64,000 nucleotides of DNA, taken from Dehalococcoidia bacterium (GTDB lineage: Bacteria > Chloroflexota > Dehalococcoidia > Lucifugimonadales > Lucifugimonadaceae). Shown here one piece after another: positions 1 through 9,703 of this stretch. The notes under the pieces are model-generated. The model did no database searches, was not told the DNA's origin, and saw only the letters and a program-made list of their open reading frames with translations. The position numbers and the translations under genes are program-made. The stretch spans positions 64,746 through 128,745 of the forward strand of contig JAPYUK010000001.1 of assembly GCA_029936155.1 (NCBI GenBank), written 5' to 3'. Position 1 is the first letter of the stretch. Each line of letters starts with the position of its first letter.

Positions 1-1362
1 CTCGAGGAGCCAACTAGCGCTGAGATTCACTGCGACATCTGCGATGACAAGCGCTGGTTCGTAGTTGCTCCGAGCGAAAACGCGCCGGCCTCAGCTCGGA
101 CGGTAGTTCCGTGCGAGTGCCAGGAGCGAGTCTGGGGTGTTCGATCATCAGATCGCATCCGGCAGTACTCCGATCTTGGGCCACTAGAGCGCCTTACTTT
201 CGACACAGTCGAGCTGGGAACGCGTGACACGTTCTCGGAGCCTTCCAGCTTCAGAGACGCCTATCACGCTGCCCAGCGATTCGTAACTGACAAACAGGGT
301 TGGCTCGTGTTGTGCGGTCCATCTGGCACTGGCAAAACCCATCTGGCCGCAGCGATTGGGAACGCACTTGTCGACGCGGGCGAACCGGTAAGATTTGTTT
401 CAGTTCCTGACTTGTTGGATCACTTGCGTTCAGCTTTCGACCCGGCAGTAGGTGCTCAGTACGACGCGATATTCCTTCAGGCGATCGAAGCACCGATTTT
501 GATTCTTGACGATTTGGGAGCGCAATCATCGACGGCGTGGGCTGATGAAAAGCTCGATCAGATACTCACCCATCGCTTCAACCGCCGACTTCCTACTCTG
601 GTGACCACCGGTCTTCAATTTACCGAACTGGGGGACCGTCTACGCACCCGACTGGGCGATCCTTATTTTTCGACCGTGGTCAACATTAAGTCCGGAAGCG
701 GCATTCCAGATATCCGGGACTCGGGACTGGAGCCTCGGCTGACAGAGTCGATGACATTCGACAGTTTCACCAAGGGTGCGGCTGGAGCCACCGCGGCGCA
801 AAAGCGTTCTCTCGCCGAAGCCCAAGCAGCGGCCAAGGTGTTTGCCGAACATCCTTCTGGCTGGCTCTATCTAGCCGGGCCTACAGGTGTTGGCAAGACC
901 CATCTTGCCGCCGCTATTGTTGGCGAGAGCATCGCAGAAGGACGCGAAGTGCTGTACAGATTCGTGCCTGACCTACTCGATAATTTGCGAAAATCTTATG
1001 GGCCCGCTGGTGGAAAATCATTCGATCACACATTCAGTCAGGTCAGGGATGTCGACATTTTGGTACTCGACGATTTTGGTGCGGAGGCATCGACTGCATG
1101 GGCTGAGGAGAAGCTTTACCAGCTAATCGTCCATCGTCACGACTCCATGCTGCCGACCGTGTTCACTAGTCGAAGTACTCTGGAGACGATCGGCGGTTCG
1201 GCTTATCGAAACGAATCTCGGTACTCCGATGCGATAATTTCACGTCTTAGCGATGCGAACGTGGTTGCTGAACGATATCTGTCAGCTCCTGATTACCGTC
1301 ACAGAGGGGCTGCGCCTCGACCTCGCTCCGGTTCGTCGACTCGGAAATCCTCACGGAAGTGA
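1..1362 (+). CDS. DnaC/IstB-like ATP-binding protein with two tandem AAA+ domains (5' end outside the window)
   Basis: Frame 1 is open from base 1 (LEEPTSAEIHCDICDDKRWF...VPCECQERVWG, a Cys-rich N-terminus). Two Walker A motifs (GPSGTGKTH, GPTGVGKTH) and two Walker B motifs (LILDDLGA, ILVLDDFGA). Confidence 0.85.
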   Translation, partial: LEEPTSAEIHCDICDDKRWFVVAPSENAPASARTVVPCECQERVWGVRSSDRIRQYSDLGPLERLTFDTVELGTRDTFSEPSSFRDAYHAAQRFVTDKQGWLVLCGPSGTGKTHLAAAIGNALVDAGEPVRFVSVPDLLDHLRSAFDPAVGAQYDAIFLQAIEAPILILDDLGAQSSTAWADEKLDQILTHRFNRRLPTLVTTGLQFTELGDRLRTRLGDPYFSTVVNIKSGSGIPDIRDSGLEPRLTESMTFDSFTKGAAGATAAQKRSLAEAQAAAKVFAEHPSGWLYLAGPTGVGKTHLAAAIVGESIAEGREVLYRFVPDLLDNLRKSYGPAGGKSFDHTFSQVRDVDILVLDDFGAEASTAWAEEKLYQLIVHRHDSMLPTVFTSRSTLETIGGSAYRNESRYSDAIISRLSDANVVAERYLSAPDYRHRGAAPRPRSGSSTRKSSRK

Positions 1363-1369
1363 TTTTCGA

Positions 1370-2044
1370 GTGCCGAGTGATGGCTCCCATAACGTCGGCG
1401 CCGACAACTGCGTGTTTTGTTCGATCGTATCCGGCGATGCAGAAGCCAGCTGGGAAGCTTCGCCGTCAAGTGACTCCCGCGTCGCCTGCTTCCACAATCG
1501 GCTAAAGTGGATGCGGGTGATGTTGTTGGTCATCCCGACACAGCACATGACGCAGAGGGAGTTCTGGACGTCAGACGTGCTCGGCGAGGCCGCTGAGATG
1601 GCGGTTGATATGGGCGATCAACACTGTGGTTCAGAGGGCTATCGAATTATCTCGAACTTCGGGCTACAGGCTCACCAGAGTGTGTCTCACGCGCATTTGC
1701 ATGTCATCTCAGAAATGTCGCGACTGATCGAAAATGGGATCGCAAAATCAGCGCTGAGTGTCGACAGTGAATTCTCGGTCGACGAGTTCGAAATCGACGA
1801 AATCCCGTTCACTGCCCGGGTTTCACCAGCGGAGTCTCGCAGTCAACGGGACATGTGGAAATCGAGTCAGATTATCGAAGCCGCGGGTACTGCTTTAGAG
1901 GTCGCACGGCGACACTCAGCGAACGGATTCCGGTTGATGTCGAGTTTTTACATGGCGACCCAGAGCACTGAAGCCGGCAGCAATGACGCTGGCTTGTTCC
2001 TGCTGGGTGGTGGGCAACTGAGACTTTACGGAGACACGTATTAG
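1370..2044 (+). CDS. HIT-family protein, likely GTG start at 1370 (ORF track starts at 1253)
   Basis: NCVFCSIVSGD N-terminus and HAHLHVI histidine triad. GTG at 1370 lies just after the upstream stop (1362). Confidence 0.8.
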   Translation: MPSDGSHNVGADNCVFCSIVSGDAEASWEASPSSDSRVACFHNRLKWMRVMLLVIPTQHMTQREFWTSDVLGEAAEMAVDMGDQHCGSEGYRIISNFGLQAHQSVSHAHLHVISEMSRLIENGIAKSALSVDSEFSVDEFEIDEIPFTARVSPAESRSQRDMWKSSQIIEAAGTALEVARRHSANGFRLMSSFYMATQSTEAGSNDAGLFLLGGGQLRLYGDTY

Positions 2045-2365
2045 ACGAAACGTGCGGAAGCCATGGTCGCGACCGCGGAGACGACCAGTACGGCGTTCAC
2101 GTATCCGAGCATCGAAAGTCCACGCCGGTAGTTCGCAAGTTGTTCGTCTGTCGCTTCACCAGATGCAAGATCTCGCCATCAGTATTAGTCCACGGGTGGT
2201 AGATGTCCGTCTGGTAGTTGAGTTCTGGAGTGGGCTCACAGGCATGAAGCATCGCTGCCTGAGAAACCACGAACGAGTTCTCCGCCCGAGATGTGATGAC
2301 TCGCAAGGACCACCACACGGCGGCCACACTGTCTGATCTGCCTGGGTAGGTGGCGGTGCCACGTT

Positions 2366-3361
2366 CTACTCGAACGTAATCCCAACCTTCACGGCGCCAT
2401 CAAGTCGTTTGTCAGCGATGTGGAATGCTCGATCGATTTCAGAAATATTCACTCGGTGCGAAATGATCGGTTCGACGTCGATCTCGCCTGAGCTGATCAG
2501 ACTCACCGCCTCAACGTAACTAGTCAGTCCGGGCTCATCTTGCGATCCTAGTACTGTGAACGCATCAGCGCGAATCTTGAACATCTGCGAATAGTCGAAC
2601 GGCACTGGCTCTTCGGACTCAGGAAGACCGAACAGCACCACTTTCCCTTCGCTGCGAACGAGGTGAAACACCTGCGATAGGGTCTGTGTTGACCCAACCC
2701 CTTCGACCACGAGATCGGCACCGGAGCCGCCAGTCATTTCTTTGACAACATCCATAACAGCGTCGCCCGTTACATCGATTGCCTCGTCAACCCCGTAGCT
2801 CAGCCCTAGCTCACGTCGCCACGCCAGTGGCTCGATCGAGATGATTTTTTCGGCTCCAAGTTGCTTCAAGATGAAATCCCAAAACAGTCCTGCACTACCC
2901 TGCCCGACTACAACGCACGTCTGCCCTTCCAATGAAGCCGGAAGTCTTTTTGCTGCGTAGACGACCGTGCCTAGTTGCTGCGCCAATGTGATGCTGTCCA
3001 GATCGATACCGGGGTCGAGTTTTAAAAGGTGCTTGTCATCAACGGCCTGATAATCAGCAAAGCAACGCGAATCCCAGATAAAAGGCACCGTAAGAACGAT
3101 GTCGCCTTCCGAAAATTTGTCTGAACGAGATTCGACTACCCGGCCAGCCGCCTCGTGACCTGTATGACCTGCCATCGCCGGGAAGGCGTGCATCCCCCAG
3201 CCGGAATTGATCATGTGCAGATCGCTACCGCATATAGAGGCGGCGAGTGTACGAACCAGAACCTCTCCATCTTGAATGCGCGGCATATCGACTTCTTCGC
3301 ACCGAATCACACCACGCGCAATGGCTATCGCAGCTCGCATTTTTCCTTGTGTTTCTGGCAT
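2366..3361 (-). CDS. Zinc-type alcohol dehydrogenase / MDR-family dehydrogenase
   Basis: CGSDLH, GHTGHEAAGRV and a Rossmann motif VVVGQGSAGLFW. Likely start MPETQGKMRA overlaps the upstream stop (TAATG). Confidence 0.88.
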   Translation of the reverse strand: MPETQGKMRAAIAIARGVIRCEEVDMPRIQDGEVLVRTLAASICGSDLHMINSGWGMHAFPAMAGHTGHEAAGRVVESRSDKFSEGDIVLTVPFIWDSRCFADYQAVDDKHLLKLDPGIDLDSITLAQQLGTVVYAAKRLPASLEGQTCVVVGQGSAGLFWDFILKQLGAEKIISIEPLAWRRELGLSYGVDEAIDVTGDAVMDVVKEMTGGSGADLVVEGVGSTQTLSQVFHLVRSEGKVVLFGLPESEEPVPFDYSQMFKIRADAFTVLGSQDEPGLTSYVEAVSLISSGEIDVEPIISHRVNISEIDRAFHIADKRLDGAVKVGITFE

Positions 3362-4647
3362 TACGAGTAGGCTGCCAACTCTGTGCCGTGCGCCATCCAC
3401 ATCTCATCAAACATCTCTCGAATCTCGCCGAGCGATAGTACGGCAGATGTCAGAGGATCGAGAGCGATTGCGTGGAACGCTGCTTCCCTGTCGCCATCGA
3501 GAATCGCCTGAGTTGCAAGCTGCTGAACTGCCTGGTTCGAGCGGCTAAGCGCTGCGAGTTGTCCAGGAAGTTCGCCGACAACCATGGGGTGGAAACCTAA
3601 CTTGTCGATGAGAATAGGAACTTCAACACTGCTCAGGTCGATCAAGTTGTCGATCAACCCTTCGTTAGGCACGTTCGCGTTGATAACCGTTGGTCGATCC
3701 GATTCCATGGCTTCGATAATCCGGCATGCATACTCTTCAGATCGCTCGGCGGTTAGCAACTTGTCCGAATTGGCATCCTCAACTAGCTGCGTATAGTGGT
3801 CGTCTACTCGGGTCGTTCGACGCTGTAGATCCTGCCGAATCTGGTTCAGGTTGAAGTCTTCGATCACGTCTTCGTTTGTGCGGAAGTACGGTGTGTACTC
3901 GGACATGTGGCGAGTCGACTCTGTGACGAAGTAACCAAACTGTTTCATCACTTCGAATCGAACGGTGTCACGTGAAAATATCTCAGGGTTTTCCATAGCC
4001 TCCAAGAGCTGTGGATAGGCGTCCTCGCCGTCGACTTCGAATCTGAGGAACCATGCGAGATGATTGATGCCTGCAACCCAGCCCTTAACTCGATCCTTCG
4101 AAACACCAATATAGTCGGCAAGGTCGGCAGTGGTGTGTTGAACACTGTGACACAGACCGAGTGTTGGTACATCTGTTGCCTCGGCGATGGCCCAGCATGC
4201 TATTGCCATGGGGTTGGTGTAGTTCAACAAAGTGGCGTCTGGAGCCACCTCTTCGATATCGTGGCAGATATCCATGAGGACTGGAGCTGTACGCAACGCC
4301 TTGAATACCCCACCCGGTCCAACTGTGTCACCAACTGACTGGTCAACGCCGTATTTCAGCGGGATAGCGATATCGCGTTCGAAGCTGTCGCCGACTCGAA
4401 TAGTGGTCAGAACGTAGTCGGAATCAGCGAGGGCTTCACGTCGGCTGGGTGTGGTCTCGACCTTGATGTTGGTGCCGGTGTCGCGTGCGAGCTTGTTTGC
4501 GAACTTGCTCATTAGGGCGAGGCGCTCAGGGTCGGTATCCATGAGTGACACGGTCGAATCATTCAACTCGGGCACACAAACAATGTCCTGAAGCAGACGT
4601 CGAGCGAATACGACGCTGCCTGCACCAATCAGAGAAATCTTTGCCAA
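3361..4647 (-). CDS. Glycoside hydrolase family 4 (alpha-galactosidase / alpha-glucosidase / galacturonase type)
   Basis: N-terminal KISLIGAGSVVFARRLLQDI NAD-binding motif, NYTNPMA, and LCHSVQ motif typical of GH4. Confidence 0.9.
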   Translation of the reverse strand: MAKISLIGAGSVVFARRLLQDIVCVPELNDSTVSLMDTDPERLALMSKFANKLARDTGTNIKVETTPSRREALADSDYVLTTIRVGDSFERDIAIPLKYGVDQSVGDTVGPGGVFKALRTAPVLMDICHDIEEVAPDATLLNYTNPMAIACWAIAEATDVPTLGLCHSVQHTTADLADYIGVSKDRVKGWVAGINHLAWFLRFEVDGEDAYPQLLEAMENPEIFSRDTVRFEVMKQFGYFVTESTRHMSEYTPYFRTNEDVIEDFNLNQIRQDLQRRTTRVDDHYTQLVEDANSDKLLTAERSEEYACRIIEAMESDRPTVINANVPNEGLIDNLIDLSSVEVPILIDKLGFHPMVVGELPGQLAALSRSNQAVQQLATQAILDGDREAAFHAIALDPLTSAVLSLGEIREMFDEMWMAHGTELAAYS

Positions 4648-4753
4648 AGTTCTATCCTTACGTCTGCGGACTTGGAGTTCAGGCTGGGTTGCCAGCTAGA
4701 TACGGCAAGCTAGCACACGATCTCAGACACGACCACAGGTCGAGGGTGCAAAA

Positions 4754-5824
4754 CTAGCTGGCGCCAAGTTCTTTCAAGATCGCAGTGCCACGCTTTATCG
4801 CCCGGGCATCAAACGTCGCTTTAGCATCGAACATTCCACCCGAAGCATTGGCGGCGACGAATGTGTTTGAGTGTGGAAGTTCCCGTCGAAACCGACGTGC
4901 AAACTTGTTTGGCTGCGGCTTTTCAGTCGAGATGAAGTGAGCGTCGCCTATTCGCATGACTTGGATACCGGCCTCTTCATCGGTTCGAATCGACACCTCG
5001 ACATTTCGACGCTGAGTCGTATTGGCCGCTCCATTCACAGCCTGAGTAGCCAGCAGGAGTCCCATTGCATTCACGTCCTGCGCAGTTCGCTCAGCGTGTG
5101 TCGGTTCGGGATTGTCGTCCCACCAGTCGTAGGGTCGAATATCGTACGAAGGAGCCTGTGAGAAGAGCGTAAGCCCTCCACCGTTTTGCTCAATAGCCCA
5201 CGACGCGTAGCCCGGATAATCGGCTGTCCACACGGTCAACGGGCCGAGAATAGTCGCAGGGCAGGCGAAATTAACAATTCGAGCTATTCCCGATCCGTCG
5301 GATCGGTTTATCGCCAGTACGAAAAGTGCAGCGTTGCCCGGGCGACCAGCACCTGCGGTAAATGTTGAAACGTCGGGAAGCAGTGTTCCGGTCGAACCCA
5401 TCGACGCTGGTTCCATCGATTGCACAGCAACTCGCACCGCACCGGCCACCTGCTCAGGCAGATAGGCGTTGTAAGCCGCGTACTGAGCGTCTTCACGCCA
5501 TAGAGGAGGACTGGTGGCGTTGCCGGTAACTGTCAGCCACACAGAGTTGGGATCGACTCCAGCGGCTTCGCCGGCTGCAGTTTTGATGGCGGCGTACAAT
5601 CCAGACGACAGGCCCCAGAAATCAAGGCTGATGAGAACAACCCTCGTGCCAATTGATTCGAGCACAACGACTCGTGTGAGCAGATCGTCCATGATTCCGG
5701 TCGACATGCGAGGGCCGTGCTCAGGACCGTCGATCACAAATCCGACCGGTGGCGTAACTACAGCACGGCCGACTCCCGCCCGGAACAACTCGGGCTCAGT
5801 TTTGCCAGCCATTTCGAGGACCAT
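4754..5824 (-). CDS. Neutral/alkaline ceramidase N-terminal-domain-like protein, predicted metal ligands lost
   Basis: Colinear with the canonical copy at 59174-60577 (FRAGVGRAVVTPPVG; NFACPATILGPLTVWTADYPGY), but HTHSGP is replaced by GNATSPP and CHPT by CPAT. Confidence 0.7.
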   Translation of the reverse strand: MVLEMAGKTEPELFRAGVGRAVVTPPVGFVIDGPEHGPRMSTGIMDDLLTRVVVLESIGTRVVLISLDFWGLSSGLYAAIKTAAGEAAGVDPNSVWLTVTGNATSPPLWREDAQYAAYNAYLPEQVAGAVRVAVQSMEPASMGSTGTLLPDVSTFTAGAGRPGNAALFVLAINRSDGSGIARIVNFACPATILGPLTVWTADYPGYASWAIEQNGGGLTLFSQAPSYDIRPYDWWDDNPEPTHAERTAQDVNAMGLLLATQAVNGAANTTQRRNVEVSIRTDEEAGIQVMRIGDAHFISTEKPQPNKFARRFRRELPHSNTFVAANASGGMFDAKATFDARAIKRGTAILKELGAS

Positions 5825-6004
5825 TCGAAAACCTGTCTGCTTGAGTAGCGAATATCAGATAACGATAGTAGCTGTTAGATCGCGCTCGCCGGACTCGAAT
5901 CTATAGATGACTGCAGCTTGTGGATTATGGCCATGACGGGTGATACGCTCCGCCCCGTGCCCTCTAGCATGGCGGTTCATACTGATCGCAGGAGTTGCCA
6001 CCAT

Positions 6005-6934
6005 ATGGTCGCAAATATGCCCAGTTCTGATCAATTCGAAATATTTAGCGATGAGTTTCGGAGAATTCTGGGCCAGAACTCAACGATGAATCATCTCGCA
6101 GATGGTTTGGCTTTTGCCGAGGGTGTTTGCTGGGTTCCACGGCTGAACAAGGTAATAGTCAGCGACATTCCGAACAGTCGCATCGTTAGCTGGAGCGAGT
6201 CGGAAGGATTCGGCAGCTACCGGGAACCGTCGGGGCGGGCGAACGGTAACACTGTCGACCATGAAGGGCGGATTATCACCTGCCTCACCCAAGGTCGAGC
6301 CGTCATTCGGGAGGAGCTGGACGGAAGTCTCACCACGATTGCTGAGTCGTATGATGGTGGGCTACTGACATCTCCTAATGACGTTGTTGTGAAGTCGGAT
6401 CGATCGATTTGGTTTACTGACCCTGATTACGGCTATCTCGATTCAACACAGGGTCATGCAGAGTCTCTTGAGCAAGACAGAAATCGCGTGTACCGCGTCG
6501 ACCCTGACTCTCTAGAAATAACAATGGTTAGTGAGGATTTCGACAAGCCAAACGGCATCGCCTTCTCGCCTGATGAATCGGTGCTATACGTCGGTGATAC
6601 AGGTCGCACTCACGGAGAGTTTCGTGCGCATCGGCTAATGGCGTTCGATGTGGTCGACGATGGATTGGAGAATCCCAGAATGTTCGCGGATGTCGACCCC
6701 GGCATCCCGGACGGATTCAGAGCCGATGTTGACGGAAATATCTGGATATCTACCGGAGATGGCGTCCAGGTGTTCAATCCGAACGGTGACATGCTCGGTA
6801 AAATCCACACGCCCGAAGTTGCCGCCAATCTCTCGTTCGGCATGGCCGACAACCAGACCCTTTTTATCGGTGCAACTAGTTCTATCTGGAGCATCGAACT
6901 GAACATCGCCGGTGCTACCCGCCCAAACAATTAA
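6005..6934 (+). CDS. SMP-30 / gluconolactonase / LRE-family lactonase
   Basis: LADGLAFAEGVCWVPRLNKVIVSDIPNSRI, NDVVVKSDRSIWFTDPDYGY, KPNGIAFSPDESVLYVGDTG. Start 6005 or 6017 preferred over 5918. Confidence 0.9.
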   Translation: MVANMPSSDQFEIFSDEFRRILGQNSTMNHLADGLAFAEGVCWVPRLNKVIVSDIPNSRIVSWSESEGFGSYREPSGRANGNTVDHEGRIITCLTQGRAVIREELDGSLTTIAESYDGGLLTSPNDVVVKSDRSIWFTDPDYGYLDSTQGHAESLEQDRNRVYRVDPDSLEITMVSEDFDKPNGIAFSPDESVLYVGDTGRTHGEFRAHRLMAFDVVDDGLENPRMFADVDPGIPDGFRADVDGNIWISTGDGVQVFNPNGDMLGKIHTPEVAANLSFGMADNQTLFIGATSSIWSIELNIAGATRPNN

Positions 6935-6954
6935 TAGTTGGAATCAATTACACA

Positions 6955-7914
6955 ATGACTGCAGAATCTAAAATATTTCCAAATCACCGCTCGGCATTGC
7001 CACCAGAAGGACTTCTCGAAGGAGTCGAAGTGATCGATGATCGCTTCCTCGATCTGATAGACGTCAACGCAGAAATCTCGAAGCACTACACCGGCTGCGA
7101 ATGGGCAGAAGGGCCTGTCTACTTTCCGGAAGGTGACTATGTTCTGTGGTCGGACATCCCGAACAATCGAATATTGAAATTCGATGCAGGAACCGGCGAT
7201 ACGACGGTATTTCGCGAGCCGTGCAACAACACGAACGGTCACTTTCGAGATCATCAGGGTCGGCTCGTCTCCTGTGAACACGCCGCGAACCGGATTTCAC
7301 GAACCGAGCCCGATGGTACAGTGGTTTCTCTTGTCGAAACACTCGACGGCAAACGCCTAAACTCACCGAACGACCTCATCGTGAAGTCAGATGGGACGAT
7401 CTGGTTTACCGATCCTCCCTACGGTATTCTGTCCGACCGAGAAGGTAACCAGCGCGACTCTGAGCTAGCCGGTAACTACACGTATCGCCTCGATCCCGAC
7501 ACCGGCGATCTATCGGTTGTCGACAAGGTGGGAGATCGCCCCAATGGTCTCGCGTTCTCGCCTGATGAAAAATTGTTCTATCTCGCCGATACAGGCGATC
7601 CGAAAGACATCACTGTGTTTGACGTTAGTGAAGATGGCAAAACGCTTTCCAATCGTCGACAGTTCGCAGAGGTTCGACCGGGAGCTTCAGATGGCTTCCG
7701 GGTCGATGAACAGGGCAATATCTGGACGAGTGCCCGAGACGGGGTCCAGTGCTACTCACCCGAGGGCGCCCTACTCGGCAAGGTGCTAATTCCCGAGCAG
7801 GCAACCGCCAATCTTGCATTTGGCGATAAAGATGGCAAGCGCATCTACATATGTGGCGATACGTCGCTCTACTCGGTTCGAGTGAAGGTCGCAGGTTCCG
7901 CCCGTTACTGGTAG
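6955..7914 (+). CDS. SMP-30 / gluconolactonase, tandem paralogue
   Basis: CEWAEGPVYFPEGDYVLWSDIPNNRIL, NSPNDLIVKSDGTIWFTDPPYGI, RPNGLAFSPDEKLFYLADTG. Confidence 0.92.
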   Translation: MTAESKIFPNHRSALPPEGLLEGVEVIDDRFLDLIDVNAEISKHYTGCEWAEGPVYFPEGDYVLWSDIPNNRILKFDAGTGDTTVFREPCNNTNGHFRDHQGRLVSCEHAANRISRTEPDGTVVSLVETLDGKRLNSPNDLIVKSDGTIWFTDPPYGILSDREGNQRDSELAGNYTYRLDPDTGDLSVVDKVGDRPNGLAFSPDEKLFYLADTGDPKDITVFDVSEDGKTLSNRRQFAEVRPGASDGFRVDEQGNIWTSARDGVQCYSPEGALLGKVLIPEQATANLAFGDKDGKRIYICGDTSLYSVRVKVAGSARYW

Positions 7915-8059
7915 TTCGTCAGGGATTCCCTACAGTGCTTGCGGATATTTTACGGACGATAGCGAACGCGCACAGATCTTCGGTGGCGGAATCATCATTT
8001 CGCGCCGAGAATGGGTACCATAAATTTTCACCGGAAAACTTTGGGACAGGCTGGCACAA

Positions 8060-8524
8060 ATGAAAGTAGCAATCGGCGCCGACCACGGCGGCTACGAACT
8101 CAAATCCGATCTGGCGAAGCTCCTCGAAGGCCTTGGACACGAGGTTGTCGACAAAGGTGCTCATGAGTACGATGCCGAAGATGATTTCCCAGATTTTGCA
8201 TCACCGGTTGCAGCGGCCGTTCAGTCGGGAGAGGTAGAACGAGGCATCGTCATCTGCGGAAGTGGAGTCGGTGCAGCGATCGCCGCCAACAAGTACCCCG
8301 GCGTACGTGCAGGGTTGACCCACGACACCTATTCAGCAGCTCAAGGTGTTCGCCACGACGATATGAACGTGATGTGCCTAGGCGCCCGGGTGATCGGTGT
8401 AGCACTCGCAGAGGATCTCGTGAAGTCGTTCATGGGAGCTAAGCTTGAGGCGAACGAACCACGATTCCTACGTCGACTCGAAAAGGTCACCGCAATCGAA
8501 AACGATCAGATTTCTAGAAGTTAG
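8060..8524 (+). CDS. rpiB: Ribose-5-phosphate isomerase B
   Basis: MKVAIGADHGGYELK, GIVICGSGVGAAIAANK, AQGVRHDDMNVMCLGARV. Confidence 0.95.
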   Translation: MKVAIGADHGGYELKSDLAKLLEGLGHEVVDKGAHEYDAEDDFPDFASPVAAAVQSGEVERGIVICGSGVGAAIAANKYPGVRAGLTHDTYSAAQGVRHDDMNVMCLGARVIGVALAEDLVKSFMGAKLEANEPRFLRRLEKVTAIENDQISRS

Positions 8525-8554
8525 TTCGAGAACGATTTACCAAACGGGAAACTC

Positions 8555-9658
8555 ATGAACAATATTCGGAAGGCGTTGGAGAACGGTCAGTCGATCTGGC
8601 TTGACTCGATTAGCAGGGACATGCTTCGGTCGGGTGAGTTGCAAAAATTCATCGACTTGGGTGTCACTGGAGTGACATCCAACCCGTCGATCTTCGACAA
8701 GGCGCTTGCCGATAGCGATACCTACGACGAGTCACTTCTTGAATATGCCAAAGATGGTGCCGACCGCCAGACAATATTTGAGCGGCTAGCTGTCGACGAT
8801 ATCCGCGATGCCGCCGATGTGCTGCGACCTGTCTACGACAATGCAAGCATGCGTGACGGATTCGTTAGCATCGAGGTGTCACCAAATCTCGCCAATGACA
8901 CCGATGGAACCGTGACCGAGGCGCGTCGCCTATGGGCTGCGATCGATCGCCCCAATGTGATGATCAAAGTACCCGGGACCCCAGCTGGTGTACCGGCAAT
9001 CAAGACGCTTATTTCTGAGGGTATAAACGTAAACGTCACGCTGCTGTTCTCTCTCAACGCGTACGTTGCGGCAGCGAACGCATTTATCGAAGGGTTGTCC
9101 GAATTCGCACAGTCTGGGCGAGGTATTCCGGCCACTGTGGCGTCGGTTGCATCGTTCTTCGTAAGCCGAGTCGATACATCGGTCGATACCGCACTTCCGG
9201 ACGACCACGAGCTAAGAGGAAAGATCGGTGCGGCAAACGCCAAGGTCGCTTACGCAAAATTCGATGAGCTGTTCGACCGGAATCTCGACGGGGGCGGGAA
9301 CTTTTTCCCACTTCACTCAACTGGAGCACAGGTTCAACGACCACTGTGGGCGTCGACTGGCGTGAAGAACCCCGACTATCCCGACACTCTTTATGTTGAT
9401 GGCCTGATGGGTCCCGACACCGTGAACACAGTCCCGGAAGCAACCTTGGCCGCCTTCAGCGATCACGGTACCCCCGGCAAGGCACTAACCGAAGGCATCG
9501 AGGAAGCTCGAGCCCAGCTGGCTGCTCTTGCCGATGCAGGTGTTTCGATCGATTCGATAACTGATGATCTTCTCGAGGCCGGTGTTGCTGCGTTTGCTGA
9601 TTCGTATGAGTCGCTGCTTGGCCGCATTGACGAAAAACTGGCAGCGCTTAAAGCGTAA
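8555..9658 (+). CDS. tal: Transaldolase
   Basis: GQSIWLDSISRDML, GVTGVTSNPSIF, VMIKVPGTPAGVPAI, NVTLLFSLNAY. Confidence 0.95.
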   Translation: MNNIRKALENGQSIWLDSISRDMLRSGELQKFIDLGVTGVTSNPSIFDKALADSDTYDESLLEYAKDGADRQTIFERLAVDDIRDAADVLRPVYDNASMRDGFVSIEVSPNLANDTDGTVTEARRLWAAIDRPNVMIKVPGTPAGVPAIKTLISEGINVNVTLLFSLNAYVAAANAFIEGLSEFAQSGRGIPATVASVASFFVSRVDTSVDTALPDDHELRGKIGAANAKVAYAKFDELFDRNLDGGGNFFPLHSTGAQVQRPLWASTGVKNPDYPDTLYVDGLMGPDTVNTVPEATLAAFSDHGTPGKALTEGIEEARAQLAALADAGVSIDSITDDLLEAGVAAFADSYESLLGRIDEKLAALKA

Positions 9659-9703
9659 CCCTGTATCGATCCAAGTTCTCAGATCTACGGGAAAGGCGAA
9701 CGA

